Counted from the stretch's first letter, positions 18,391 to 27,421 are shown. The stretch: DNA of 35,394 bases from Gammaproteobacteria bacterium (GCA_024229615.1 JAAESG010000217.1:1-35394), one strand, 5' to 3'. Notes: generated from the sequence alone by a model not told the origin. A program made the numbers and translations.

Positions 18391-18583
18391 TTCTCACCTC
18401 CTTTCGTCACGAGGGCGCCGGGATGCCGCTGTGCCGGGACGCACAACCCGATGTGCTTTGCACATCGGGGCGAGGGCGGTGAAGGCATAGTTGTAATTAT
18501 GTCGAACCGACCGAAGGGAGTACGGCCTGGCACAGAGAGCATAACGGCGACCGCAGTAGAAGGGAGGTGAGAAATGCGGATTA
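18381..18583. repeat. MITE-like element A inside the importer operon
   Basis: 203 bp with 25-bp terminal inverted repeats, 18381-18405 and 18559-18583 (TAATCC(A/G)CATTTCTCACC core, 23 of 25 matching). The ends abut TA. The right end supplies the TAA stop of the ATPase gene; the left end supplies the Shine-Dalgarno and ATG of the permease gene. The arms pair further inward (GCCG..ATGC, CTGTGCC), and the apex is the perfect hairpin CCCGATGTGC/GCACATCGGG at 18447-18469. An asymmetric segment of about 48 bp disrupts the symmetry. No transposase is encoded. Element B (29624) shares the CCGCATTTCTCACC terminus. Confidence 0.8.
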
Positions 18584-20137
18584 AGCATTGGCTGACACCT
18601 CCACGCTCGCGGGCTGATCCCACATGCCGCTCATCCATACCCCGATTTCATCGATATTGGTGTCGGCGAGCTGTTTTACCGGCGACAGGCGACCCTCGGC
18701 GATAACCGCGATGCGGTCGGAGACTTCAAACAGTTCCTCGAGCTCCTCGGAAATCACCAGGATCGCGGTACCCTCGTTGCGTAAATCGATCAATTGCTGG
18801 CGGATGAATGCTGCGGCGCCGACATCGACGCCCCAGGTGGGCTGCGCCACCACCAGCAATTTGGGCGCCAGCAGGATTTCACGCCCCATAATGAATTTCT
18901 GCAGGTTACCGCCGGAGAGCGAATTGGCGGCATGCTCTTCGCCGCCACACTTGACGTTGAAGCCGTCGATACATTGACGCGCAAACTCGGCAATCTTGTC
19001 GAATTGGATCATGCCGTTTTTGAGCATGTCCTTGTAATGTGCGGTCAACAATGCGTTTTCGGTGAGCGACATACGCGGCACCGCGCCACGACCGAGGCGT
19101 TCCTCGGGTACGAAACCCATACCGTTGCGGCGCCGCAAATCCGGCATGTCGCGCCCCGAGGGCTGACCGCAAATAACAATTGCATCGGCATCGGCAAGTG
19201 GTTTCTCTCCCGAGAGCGCATACAACAGTTCCTGCTGACCATTGCCGGAGACTCCGGCAATGCCGAGAATTTCACCGGATCTGACTTCGAGCTCGATATC
19301 CTGCAATTCGGTGCCGAAAGGATCATCGGATTTTTGCGAAAGTCGGTTGAGTTGCAGCCGTACCTCGCCCAATTCCACCGGCGCGTTGTGCTCGGGCACC
19401 GGTAGTTCCTTACCAATCATCAGACTCGCCATCGATTTCGGGGTTTCCTCGGACGGAATGCAGTCGCCGGTAACCTTGCCGTCGCGCAGGACCGTGGCAA
19501 CATGACACAGCTCCTGGATTTCATCGAGCTTGTGGCTGATGTAGAGAATGCTACAGCCCTCGTCGGCAAGCTGACGCAGCGTATCGAACAGCTTGCGTAC
19601 CGCCTGCGGGGTCAACACCGAGGTGGGCTCGTCCATGATCAACAGTTTCGGGTTTTGCAACAGGCAGCGAACGATCTCGACCCGTTGGCGTTCACCGACC
19701 GAAAGCGCATGCACCAGACGCAGCGGATCGACCGGCAGACCATAGCGGTTCGAGACTTCGGCGATCTGCTCGGCCAGTTGATTCAGATCGGGATTACCGG
19801 GCAGGCCAAGAGCCACATTTTCGACAACGTTTAAGGTTTCAAACAGTGAGAAATGCTGAAACACCATGCCGATGCCGAGACTCCGGGCATGCGCAGGATT
19901 TTCGACATTTACGACCTCACCTTCCCATTTCATTTCGCCGGCATCGGGTTTTGTAACGCCGTAGATCATCTTCATCAGCGTCGATTTACCGGCACCATTT
20001 TCACCGAGCACCGCGTGGATTTCTCCGCGTTTTACCGACAGGGTGACGTCATCGTTTGCGACGACCGAAGGATAGATCTTGGTAATACCGCGAAGTTCCA
20101 GTCTCGATTCCTGACTGTCATCCGTTTCGGATGTCAT
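18581..20137 (-). CDS. ABC importer ATPase, duplicated domain (BMP/sugar type, YufO-like)
   Basis: Energy-coupling subunit of the purine importer, 518 residues with two tandem ABC domains. Domain 1: Walker A GENGAGKST at about 45-53, signature LSVGERQRVEI near 149, and Walker B LLIMDEPTS near 170. Domain 2: a degenerate Walker A (GVSGNGQQELL, near 297), signature LSGGNLQKF near 412, and LLVVAQPTWGVDVGA in place of a canonical Walker B. This asymmetry is normal for RbsA/MglA/YufO proteins. The start overlaps the xdhC stop (ATGA). The stop codon is formed by the end of element A, which separates this gene by 190 bp from its permease partners. Confidence 0.93.
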   Translation of the reverse strand: MTSETDDSQESRLELRGITKIYPSVVANDDVTLSVKRGEIHAVLGENGAGKSTLMKMIYGVTKPDAGEMKWEGEVVNVENPAHARSLGIGMVFQHFSLFETLNVVENVALGLPGNPDLNQLAEQIAEVSNRYGLPVDPLRLVHALSVGERQRVEIVRCLLQNPKLLIMDEPTSVLTPQAVRKLFDTLRQLADEGCSILYISHKLDEIQELCHVATVLRDGKVTGDCIPSEETPKSMASLMIGKELPVPEHNAPVELGEVRLQLNRLSQKSDDPFGTELQDIELEVRSGEILGIAGVSGNGQQELLYALSGEKPLADADAIVICGQPSGRDMPDLRRRNGMGFVPEERLGRGAVPRMSLTENALLTAHYKDMLKNGMIQFDKIAEFARQCIDGFNVKCGGEEHAANSLSGGNLQKFIMGREILLAPKLLVVAQPTWGVDVGAAAFIRQQLIDLRNEGTAILVISEELEELFEVSDRIAVIAEGRLSPVKQLADTNIDEIGVWMSGMWDQPASVEVSANA

Positions 20138-20985
20138 GCGCTCTCCCCCATCGTGTTGGCTGTTTTATTATTGGACTGCTTATCGTTATGCACACGATCG
20201 TATACCTGCAAGATTTCAGCGGCAACCGAAATTGCAATCTGCGCCGGTTGCTTGCTGCCGATGCCGTCGATACCGATCGGACAAGTCATCTGCTTGAATT
20301 TTTCGGCATCGACGCCACGTCGCCGCATACGGGTCTCGAAGTTACGGCGTTTCGAGAGTGAACCGATCAGGCCAAAGTAGGCAAAATCATCGCGTTTGAG
20401 AATTTGCTCGCAAAGACGCTGATCGAGGCTGTGGTCGTGGGTCATGACGAGAAAGTAACCGGCCGCCGCCGCCGCATCTATTTCGGCTTCCGGGGTATCG
20501 GTACAGATCGTATTCACTGCGGGCGCGGTATCCGTCGGCAGCATATCGTCGCGCGTATCGACCCAGTGAATCCTGACCGGTAAATCCTGCAATGCGCGCA
20601 CCACGGCCTGACCGACGTGGCCCGCACCGAACAGGTAAATCTCGATGCACTCGTCTTCGCAGGCGATGTTATCCCAGTCACTGTCGCGGCCAAGATTTTC
20701 GAACATCAGGTTTACCAGGCCACCGCAACACTGGCCCAGGCCGGCGCCGAGCGGGAATCGCTGTAGTCCATCTCCGACCCCAAGCTCGAGCTGGTTGCGC
20801 GCAATGCGGCTTGCCTGGTACTCGAGATTGCCACCACCGATGGTACCGTAGATCTGATCAGCGGTAACGATCATGCGTGCACCCGGTTCGCGCGGGGTTG
20901 AACCGACAATCGAATCGACCCTGACCAGCACCGCAGGAATCTGCATCTGGCGCAGTTTGGCGACCGTACTCTGCCAATTCGTCAT
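20134..20985 (-). CDS. xdhC: Xanthine dehydrogenase accessory protein XdhC
   Basis: Chaperone that binds molybdenum cofactor, promotes its sulfuration and inserts it into XdhB. The 283-residue protein has the XdhC/CoxI N-terminal domain with GSTPREPGARMIV (about 28-40), TIGGGNLEYQA and LGQCCGG (about 105-111). A C-terminal Rossmann domain follows with IYLFGAGHVGQAVV, a WVDTRDDMLP segment, VMTHDHSLD and FGLIGSLSKRRNF. It overlaps both the xdhB stop and the ATPase start by 4 nt. The strong coupling to xdhAB supports the assignment. Confidence 0.95.
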   Translation of the reverse strand: MTNWQSTVAKLRQMQIPAVLVRVDSIVGSTPREPGARMIVTADQIYGTIGGGNLEYQASRIARNQLELGVGDGLQRFPLGAGLGQCCGGLVNLMFENLGRDSDWDNIACEDECIEIYLFGAGHVGQAVVRALQDLPVRIHWVDTRDDMLPTDTAPAVNTICTDTPEAEIDAAAAAGYFLVMTHDHSLDQRLCEQILKRDDFAYFGLIGSLSKRRNFETRMRRRGVDAEKFKQMTCPIGIDGIGSKQPAQIAISVAAEILQVYDRVHNDKQSNNKTANTMGESA

Positions 20986-23303
20986 TGTGCTTTCTCCCGC
21001 ACCGCATCGATCGCATCGAGGATCGCTTCCGGTGTCGCCGGGGCGCGTAAGGGCGGGTTGATACGATTGTCGGCAAGGCTCGCAATCGCGTCACGAATCG
21101 CGAAAAAGACCGAGAAGGGTAATAACAACGGAGGCTCACCAACCGCCTTCGATCGCAGGATGGTGTCCTCGACATTATGGTTCTGGTACAGGCGTGTGGT
21201 AAATTTTTGCGGGCAATCACTGATCGTCGGAATCTTGTAGGTGGACGGCGCATGCGTGGTGAGCCGGCCCTTGTCGTTCCAGCACAATTCCTCGCTGGTC
21301 AACCAGCCCATACCCTGAATATAGGCGCCCTCGACCTGCCCGATATCGATCGCAGGATTGATCGAGTTACCGGCGTCGTGCAGGATATCGGCCTGCAGTA
21401 ATTTCCATTCACCGGTCAAGGTATCGACGACGACTTCCGAAACCGCGGCACCGTAGGCAAAGTAATAAAATGGGCTGCCTTGCATTGCGTCGCGATCCCA
21501 ACTCAATCCGGGCGTCTTGTAAAAGCCGTCAGACCATAACTGAACCCTGTTCTGGTAGGCCTCGACGACGAGTTCCTGAAATGACATTTGCCCGGATCCC
21601 CAACTGACCCGATTTTCGGCAAACTCGATTTCGGCAAGATTGGCGCCATGCTCTTCGGCGATGAAGCGTGTCAGACGATTTCTGATCTGGCGCGCGGCAT
21701 CCTGCGCCGCCTTGCCGTTCAGATCACTGCCGGTGGAGGCAGCGGTTGCCGAAGTATTGGCCACCTTACTGGTATCGTTGGCGGTCGCTCGTACGCTTTC
21801 GACATCGATACCCAGTTCGAGCGCGACCACCTGGGACACCTTGGTATGCAGACCCTGTCCCATTTCGGTGCCGCCATGATTAACCAGCACGGTGCCATCG
21901 GTATATATATGCACCAACGCACCCGCCTGGTTGAAGTGCACCACGTTAAAGGAAATACCAAACTTCAGCGGGGTTAACGAGAGCCCCTTGCGCAACACCT
22001 GGTTTTCACGATTAAACTGCGCGATCGCTTCGCGCCTGGCATCATAGTCACTGCTGGTTTCAAGCTCGGACACCAGTTCGTGGATAACATTATCTTTGAC
22101 GGTTTGCCCGTAGGGGGTGGTGTTACGCTCATCAACCCCGTAAAAATTGCGCTTGCGCACCACCTGCGGGTCGAGACCGCGCTCGCGCGCAATATTATCG
22201 ATGATGTACTCGATCGCGATGGCACCCTGCGGGCCACCGAAACCGCGGAACGCGGTATTCGACTGGGTGTTGGTCTTGACGCTATATGCGTCGATGGCGA
22301 CATCACCAAGATAATAAGCGTTATCAAAATGACACACCGCACGGGTTACCACCGGCCCGGTTAGATCCGCCGAAAATCCGGCCTGCGCAGCCATCTCGAC
22401 CTTGACCGCCTGGATCAGACCGCTATCGTCGTAACCGACTTCGTACGCAAACTCGAAGCCATGCCGCTTGCCGGTGATCGACATGTCGTCGTCCCGATCA
22501 AGGCGCAGTTTTACGGGTCGCTGCAAACGATAGGCCGCGACTGCGGCGATGCAGGCGAATATCGCAGACTGCGATTCCTTACCGCCAAACCCACCCCCCA
22601 TGCGGCGCATTTCGACCACCACCTGGTTGAAATCGATGCCGAGCGCGTGAGCGACCACCTGTTGCATTTCGCTGGGATGCTGCGTCGAACACCACAGGTG
22701 AAAACAACCATCTTCTTTTGGTGCGACGTAAGATATCTGGCCCTCGAGATAAAACTGCTCCTGTCCACCGATGGATATTTCACCCTGCAGTCGATGCGTC
22801 GCAGACTTCAGAGCCTGCTCGGCATCGCCGCGCCTTAATTGCATCGGGGGTAGCACCCAGGACTTCTGCGACTTGCCGGTTGCGACATCGAGCACAGCGG
22901 GCAAGGCTTCATAATCGATCTCTGCCAGTCCCACCGCCTTACGCGCCGCTTCGAACGAAGTGGCGACCGCGGCAAAAATCGGCTGCCCGACAAACTGCAC
23001 CAGGCCATCGGCAAGAATCGGGTCGTCGTGGATGATCGGACCGCAATCGTTGGTAGCCGGGATATCGGCCGCGGTTAAAACCGCGACCACGCCAGGGGCA
23101 GTACGCACTGCGTCAAGATTGATCGACTTTATCGTGGCATGCGCTTCAGAGCTCAGGCCGAGGGCGATGTGACAGGTGCCGGCCAGCTCGGGAATATCAT
23201 CGACATAGGTCGCTTCACCGGCAACATGCAGGGCCGCCGACTCATGTGCTACCGCTTTACCCGCGGCGGTTTCCCTGGCCTGTTGTGTATTCCGATCTTC
23301 CAT
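20982..23303 (-). CDS. xdhB: Xanthine dehydrogenase, molybdopterin-binding large subunit
   Basis: Catalytic subunit that hydroxylates hypoxanthine to xanthine and xanthine to urate. The 773-residue product is the normal XdhB length. Visible motifs: ATYVDDIPELAGTCHIALG, the first substrate/Mo-site region MGGGFGGKESQ, FRGFGGPQGAIAIE with the active-site Arg, GTEMGQGLHTKVSQV, and the catalytic Glu in AVGEPPLLLPFSVFFAIRDA (about residue 723). Start overlaps the xdhA stop (TGATG) and the stop overlaps xdhC. Two-subunit architecture plus XdhC is the common proteobacterial form. Electrons go to FAD in XdhA and then to NAD+. Confidence 0.96.
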   Translation of the reverse strand: MEDRNTQQARETAAGKAVAHESAALHVAGEATYVDDIPELAGTCHIALGLSSEAHATIKSINLDAVRTAPGVVAVLTAADIPATNDCGPIIHDDPILADGLVQFVGQPIFAAVATSFEAARKAVGLAEIDYEALPAVLDVATGKSQKSWVLPPMQLRRGDAEQALKSATHRLQGEISIGGQEQFYLEGQISYVAPKEDGCFHLWCSTQHPSEMQQVVAHALGIDFNQVVVEMRRMGGGFGGKESQSAIFACIAAVAAYRLQRPVKLRLDRDDDMSITGKRHGFEFAYEVGYDDSGLIQAVKVEMAAQAGFSADLTGPVVTRAVCHFDNAYYLGDVAIDAYSVKTNTQSNTAFRGFGGPQGAIAIEYIIDNIARERGLDPQVVRKRNFYGVDERNTTPYGQTVKDNVIHELVSELETSSDYDARREAIAQFNRENQVLRKGLSLTPLKFGISFNVVHFNQAGALVHIYTDGTVLVNHGGTEMGQGLHTKVSQVVALELGIDVESVRATANDTSKVANTSATAASTGSDLNGKAAQDAARQIRNRLTRFIAEEHGANLAEIEFAENRVSWGSGQMSFQELVVEAYQNRVQLWSDGFYKTPGLSWDRDAMQGSPFYYFAYGAAVSEVVVDTLTGEWKLLQADILHDAGNSINPAIDIGQVEGAYIQGMGWLTSEELCWNDKGRLTTHAPSTYKIPTISDCPQKFTTRLYQNHNVEDTILRSKAVGEPPLLLPFSVFFAIRDAIASLADNRINPPLRAPATPEAILDAIDAVREKAQ

Positions 23304-24757
23304 CAGCCTGACACCGCGAACACATTGACAGCACCCGGATCCAGGGCCTGTAGCGGGCGTGTCTCCAAATAAAACCGATATAACAGGTTAGCCGTGGCGC
23401 GGGCACGATATTTCGCACTCGCGCGCATATCCGACATCGGCGCAAAATCTTCCGACAATTTCTGCATCGCCGAGATAACTGTGGTTTCATCCCATTTGTT
23501 ACCCCGTAACAGCGCCTCAGTTTGCGCCGCACGTTTCGGGATCGCCGCCATACCACCCAGCGCAATGCGAATCTCGCGCACCTCATTGCCATCCAGTTGC
23601 AATGCAATACCCGCGCAGACCGCCGATATATCCTGGTCGAAACGCTTGCAGAGTTTGTAGCAACGCAACAGGACGTTTTCGTCACGTGGCGGAATCCGCA
23701 CCGACTCGATAAATTCGCCTGTCTGCAGCGCATTTTTCATGTAGTCGAGGTACAGATCTTCGAGCGCCATTTCACGCTGCGTATCACCGCGACGCAAGCA
23801 AACGCTGGCACCTACTGCAATCAACGCCGGCATCGAGTCGCCAATGGGTGAACCATTGGCGAGGTTGCCAACCAGAGTGCCGGCGTTACGCACCGGCATC
23901 GACGCAAAGCGACGGAACATTTCGCTGAATTCCGGATATAGTTTCGCAATTTCGGCGAAGGCGTCGCTGAGCGTCACCGCCGCACCTATCTGGATGCCGT
24001 CCCGGTCTACCTGCAACTGTTTGAGTTCGGCGACATTGCCGAGGTAGATCAAAAACGGCAACTCGCGCAATTGCTTGGTTACCCACAGGCCAACGTCGGT
24101 ACCACCGGCGAGAATTTGTGCATTCGGGTTTTCCTGATACAGCTGAGCCATCTCGGCAATGCTGGCCGGGGCAAAATAGCGCGCCTGCTCCAGTTGCACG
24201 GAAATCCCGGCGCCACGCTGCAGATCCCGCATCTGATCGATCAGTAATTGCTCATCGTGGCGTACTTCCGGGTAGTCATACATGTGTACACAGGCATCGA
24301 CAATCGCCCGATACCCTGTGCAACGACACAGGTTACCCGACAGCGCATCGTCAATTTCGGCACGTGTAGGCGAAGACTCATTTTGATACAGGGCAAACAT
24401 CGACATGATGAAACCCGGCGTACAAAAACCACATTGCGAGCCATGATGATCGACCATGCTTTGTTGTACCGGATGCAGGCCGCCGTCTTCCGCCTTTAAC
24501 GACTCGACGGTAAACAGAGTTTTGCCGTCAAGGGTTGGCAGAAACAGGATACAGGCGTTGACAGCGCTATATTTCAGACCCTCGCCAACCAGTTCCGCGA
24601 TCACCACGGTACAGGCACCGCAATCCCCTTCGGCACAGCCTTCCTTGCTGCCCACGCGGCGCAAATCTTCGCGCAGATACTGTAGTAGCGTACGGGTTGG
24701 ATCGAGAGCATCCAGCTGGATCAGCTCACCGTCGAGTATGAAACGAATCTGGTCCAC
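23303..24757 (-). CDS. xdhA: Xanthine dehydrogenase, iron-sulfur/FAD small subunit
   Basis: Electron-transfer subunit of xanthine dehydrogenase, 484 residues. The N-terminal plant-type 2Fe-2S domain has Cys 41, 46 and 49 (EGCAEGDCGAC) and Cys 69. The second 2Fe-2S domain has Cys 109 and 112 (CGFCTPGF) and Cys 144 and 146 (LCRCTGYR). The FAD domain follows (LAGGTDVGLW, RNAGTLVGNLANGSPIGDS), then the CO-dehydrogenase flavoprotein C-terminal domain. It starts with GTG at 24757, whose G is shared with the uraH TAG stop, so it is tightly coupled. Confidence 0.96.
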   Translation of the reverse strand: MDQIRFILDGELIQLDALDPTRTLLQYLREDLRRVGSKEGCAEGDCGACTVVIAELVGEGLKYSAVNACILFLPTLDGKTLFTVESLKAEDGGLHPVQQSMVDHHGSQCGFCTPGFIMSMFALYQNESSPTRAEIDDALSGNLCRCTGYRAIVDACVHMYDYPEVRHDEQLLIDQMRDLQRGAGISVQLEQARYFAPASIAEMAQLYQENPNAQILAGGTDVGLWVTKQLRELPFLIYLGNVAELKQLQVDRDGIQIGAAVTLSDAFAEIAKLYPEFSEMFRRFASMPVRNAGTLVGNLANGSPIGDSMPALIAVGASVCLRRGDTQREMALEDLYLDYMKNALQTGEFIESVRIPPRDENVLLRCYKLCKRFDQDISAVCAGIALQLDGNEVREIRIALGGMAAIPKRAAQTEALLRGNKWDETTVISAMQKLSEDFAPMSDMRASAKYRARATANLLYRFYLETRPLQALDPGAVNVFAVSG

Positions 24758-25107
24758 TATGACCCCCGGTAGGTCGAGTAGGCCCAGGGAGAAACCAACA
24801 GGGGCACGTGGTAATGCTGGTTTGCATCGTTGATGCCGAAACGCAGCACGACTTCATCGACAAACAGGGGCTCGGAAATTTCGAGATTCTGACCACGGAA
24901 GTACTCTCCGGCCTGAAAAACCAGTTCATAAACACCGGTAATGAACTCGTCTGCATCCAGGATAGGGCTGTCCAGCCGTCCGTCAGCATTGGTGCAATCG
25001 CATTTCAATTGCTGCGGTTCCGAATTGACCCGATAAAGTGCGATTTCAACACCCGCAGCCGGAAGGCCGCGTGCCGTATCGAGAACATGTGTAGTCAACC
25101 TCCCCAT
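24757..25107 (-). CDS. uraH: 5-Hydroxyisourate hydrolase (transthyretin-like)
   Basis: Hydrolyses 5-hydroxyisourate, the product of PuuD, to OHCU. At 116 residues it lacks a signal peptide, so it is cytosolic. Family motifs: LTTHVLDTARGLPAAGV with His 7, an ITGVYELVF segment, HYHVPLLVSPWAYSTYRGS with the second catalytic His region and the C-terminal YRGS tetrapeptide that distinguishes this enzyme from transthyretin. It is the first gene of the leftward purine operon; a GGGGGG-type Shine-Dalgarno precedes the ATG. Two GntR-type operators lie 50-85 bp upstream. Confidence 0.96.
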   Translation of the reverse strand: MGRLTTHVLDTARGLPAAGVEIALYRVNSEPQQLKCDCTNADGRLDSPILDADEFITGVYELVFQAGEYFRGQNLEISEPLFVDEVVLRFGINDANQHYHVPLLVSPWAYSTYRGS

Positions 25108-25157
25108 TTCTACCCCCCCTCAGTAGCAGATGCGGTAAAGTCGCATTAAATTCATAT

Positions 25158-25169
25158 ATTGTCAACAGT
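25158..25169 (-). promoter_or_regulatory. GntR/FCD-type operator, uraH-proximal copy
   Basis: ATTGTCAACAGT, an imperfect version of the ATTGTnnACAAT palindrome. Read leftward it contains TTGACA, a likely -35 hexamer for the uraH-xdh operon. It is spaced 22 bp (about two helical turns) from the perfect copy. Confidence 0.6.
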
Positions 25170-25179
25170 TTAATCAGTT

Positions 25180-25191
25180 ATTGTTAACAAT
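25180..25191 (+). promoter_or_regulatory. GntR/FCD-type operator, perfect palindrome
   Basis: ATTGTTAACAAT, a perfect 12-bp palindrome in the 137-bp divergent region between uraH and the GntR gene. It differs by one base from the prp-locus palindrome. It is well placed to control both arms of the purine cluster. Confidence 0.68.
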
Positions 25192-25244
25192 CTGATATTC
25201 ATGCTAGACTTCGCGACAACTCAAGAGAAGCGGCCAAAGCCACC

Positions 25245-25964
25245 ATGTCAGCGCAAATCGATATTTCCGGTAACACCCGGTTCAGTGAAGACGATGTGTT
25301 ACGACGCATCGAGCAGGCGGTGCTAGACCATCGCCTGGCACCAGGCACCAAGTTAAAGGAAGTACAGCTCGCCAATCTTTTCGGCGTCAAGCGAGGCCTG
25401 ATCCGCAAGGTCCTCACCCGGCTTGCGCATTCCAGGCTGGTCGAGCAAACCCCTAACCGGGGGGCGAGGGTAGCAAAGCCATCGGTCAAGGAAGGACAGG
25501 ATTTGTTCGCGACACGCCGCGTCATCGAGTCGGCCATCCTCGAAGCCCTGATTGCCAAAGCCGACGAGACCGATCTGCAGCAAATTACTAAAATGCTCGA
25601 ACTGGAACACGAAACCTACCTGCAGGGCGATTCAGAGCGCGCACTGAAACTATCGATTGATTTTCATCGACAGCTGGCACAACTCGCCGGTAACAGTGTG
25701 CTCGAGGAATACCTCAACGACATCATTCGCCGCACTCCACTCGTCATCCTGGCGCATCTTGGCGCCGATGATGAAAATCGCTGTCGTAACCAGGAACATG
25801 AAGCCATTGTCGATGCAATCGCGAAACGCGATATCAAAACCGCAAAACGAGTCATGAATCAACACCTGCTGCATATCGAAAGCAAGATCAGGCATAAACC
25901 GGATGAACCCAAAAGCGACCTGGCCACACTTTTGCGTCTGCAAACCGACGGAGATGCAGCATGA
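25245..25964 (+). CDS. GntR family (FCD subfamily) regulator of purine catabolism
   Basis: A 239-residue transcription factor: winged helix at about 15-80 (QLANLFGVKRGLIRKVLTRL is the recognition region) and FCD effector domain at about 90-220. Likely metal/ligand residues are DFHRQLAQLAGN, NQEHEAIVDAI and NQHLLHIE. It is divergent from uraH across a 137-bp region with paired palindromes and overlaps puuE by 4 nt, so it heads the rightward arm and probably represses both arms. Effector might be urate, allantoin or another intermediate (inference). Only a weak Shine-Dalgarno (AGAAG) precedes the start. Confidence 0.9.
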   Translation: MSAQIDISGNTRFSEDDVLRRIEQAVLDHRLAPGTKLKEVQLANLFGVKRGLIRKVLTRLAHSRLVEQTPNRGARVAKPSVKEGQDLFATRRVIESAILEALIAKADETDLQQITKMLELEHETYLQGDSERALKLSIDFHRQLAQLAGNSVLEEYLNDIIRRTPLVILAHLGADDENRCRNQEHEAIVDAIAKRDIKTAKRVMNQHLLHIESKIRHKPDEPKSDLATLLRLQTDGDAA

Positions 25965-26884
25965 CCGGCTACCCGCGTGACATGATCGGTTACGGCGTTA
26001 ATCCGCCCAAGGTGGAGTGGCCAGATAATGCCCGCATCGCTTTACAGTTCGTACTCAACTACGAGGAAGGTGGCGAAAGCAACGTATTGCACGGCGATTC
26101 GGGGTCGGAACAGTTTCTTTCCGAATTAATCGGGGCACAATGCTACGAAGCGCGTCATATGAGTATGGAATCGGTTTACGAATATGGTTCACGTGCCGGT
26201 GTCTGGCGCCTGCTAAAGGAGTTCGAAGCACGTGGTCTGCCGTTAACTATTTTCGCAGTAGCGATGGCGCTGCAACGCCACCCGCAACTGGCAAGCGAAC
26301 TGGTTCGGCTACAGCATGAAATCGCCTGTCATGGTTTGCGCTGGATTCACTACCAGGATATGGAAGAAACCGTCGAACGCGAACACATGCAACAGGCGCT
26401 CAACATCATTACCGAGCTTACCGGGAGCACGCCACTGGGTTGGTACACCGGACGAGACAGTCCCAACACGCGTCGACTGGTGGTCGAACAGGGCGGTCTG
26501 GTTTACGATTCCGACTACTACGGCGATGATTTGCCGTTATGGAAACAGATCGAAACCAGCGCTGGCGAACTCAAAAACCATCTGGTTGTGCCCTATACCC
26601 TCGACGTCAACGATATGCGCTTCGCTACCGCACAGGGATTTAACAGCGGAGAACAATTCTACCAGTACCTCTGCGACAGTTTCGATGTACTCTATGCCGA
26701 AGGCGCAAAGACCCCGAAGATGATGTCGGTTGGCCTGCATTGCCGCCTGGTCGGCAGGCCTGGACGATTTCGAGCATTACAGCGTTTTCTCGATCACGTG
26801 CAGGCGCACGAGCGAGTCTGGATATGCCGGCGTATCGATATCGCCAGACACTGGATAGACAGGCACCCACCACAGACCGCATAA
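25961..26884 (+). CDS. puuE: Allantoinase, polysaccharide-deacetylase family
   Basis: Opens the allantoin ring to allantoate. At 307 residues it belongs to the PuuE branch of the polysaccharide-deacetylase (NodB) fold, unrelated to the zinc amidohydrolase AllB. Motifs: YPRDMIGYGVNPPKVEWP, ALQFVLNYEEGGE, YEYGSRAGVWRLL, ACHGLRWIHYQDM, GWYTGRDSPNTRRLV and YDSDYYGDDLP. PuuE-type enzymes typically pair with PuuD and allantoicase, as here. The start overlaps the GntR stop (ATGA) and uraD follows after 7 bp. Confidence 0.94.
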   Translation: MTGYPRDMIGYGVNPPKVEWPDNARIALQFVLNYEEGGESNVLHGDSGSEQFLSELIGAQCYEARHMSMESVYEYGSRAGVWRLLKEFEARGLPLTIFAVAMALQRHPQLASELVRLQHEIACHGLRWIHYQDMEETVEREHMQQALNIITELTGSTPLGWYTGRDSPNTRRLVVEQGGLVYDSDYYGDDLPLWKQIETSAGELKNHLVVPYTLDVNDMRFATAQGFNSGEQFYQYLCDSFDVLYAEGAKTPKMMSVGLHCRLVGRPGRFRALQRFLDHVQAHERVWICRRIDIARHWIDRHPPQTA

Positions 26885-26891
26885 TCCATCC

Positions 26892-27404
26892 ATGAGCCTC
26901 GGCATCGCAGAAATCAATCAATGCAACGAAGCGCGTTTCGTTGAACTGCTGGGCGGCGTATTCGAACATTCGCCCTGGGTGCCCGAACTGGTTTTCAGCG
27001 GGTTGCCTTTCGCATCACGCCGAGCCCTGCACGAGGCGATGTGCAGGACCGTGGAAAACTCGCCCGAAGTCATGCGCATGGAGTTGCTCTGCCGGCATCC
27101 TGAACTGGCCGGCAAGGAAGCCAGCGCAGGCACCCTGACAGATGACTCTAAACGCGAACAAGCCGGGGCCGGGCTCGACCAGTGCAGCGTCGCGGAACTT
27201 GCCACCATCAAATCCCTCAACCAGAACTATTCCGCGAAATTCAAATTCCCCTTCATCATCGCCGTGACCGGTCTCGACAAACACCAGATTATCGCGGCGA
27301 TGCAAAAACGCCTCGACAATTCCACGGAGCTGGAGTTTGAAACGGCGCTCACCGAAGTCGAAAAGATTGCCCGCATCCGCATCGACGCCTTAATCGATGC
27401 CTGA
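26892..27404 (+). CDS. uraD: OHCU decarboxylase
   Basis: Decarboxylates 2-oxo-4-hydroxy-4-carboxy-5-ureidoimidazoline to S-allantoin. The 170-residue helical protein shows EARFVELLGGVFEHSPWV (N-terminal motif), the catalytic His in LLCRHPELAGKEA (about residue 68), LNQNYSAKFKFPFIIAVTG (substrate loop) and a C-terminal EVEKIARIRIDALI. It lies 7 bp after puuE and 17 bp before the glycosylase-like gene, all in one direction. Splitting uraH and uraD between two divergent arms is unremarkable if one regulator controls both. Confidence 0.95.
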   Translation: MSLGIAEINQCNEARFVELLGGVFEHSPWVPELVFSGLPFASRRALHEAMCRTVENSPEVMRMELLCRHPELAGKEASAGTLTDDSKREQAGAGLDQCSVAELATIKSLNQNYSAKFKFPFIIAVTGLDKHQIIAAMQKRLDNSTELEFETALTEVEKIARIRIDALIDA

Positions 27405-27421
27405 AAATCGCGCCTGAAATA

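Noticed and set aside
18450-18475. Hairpin CCCGATGTGC/GCACATCGGG as a stand-alone terminator
   Set aside because: It is the apex of MITE-like element A and has no following T-run in either direction.
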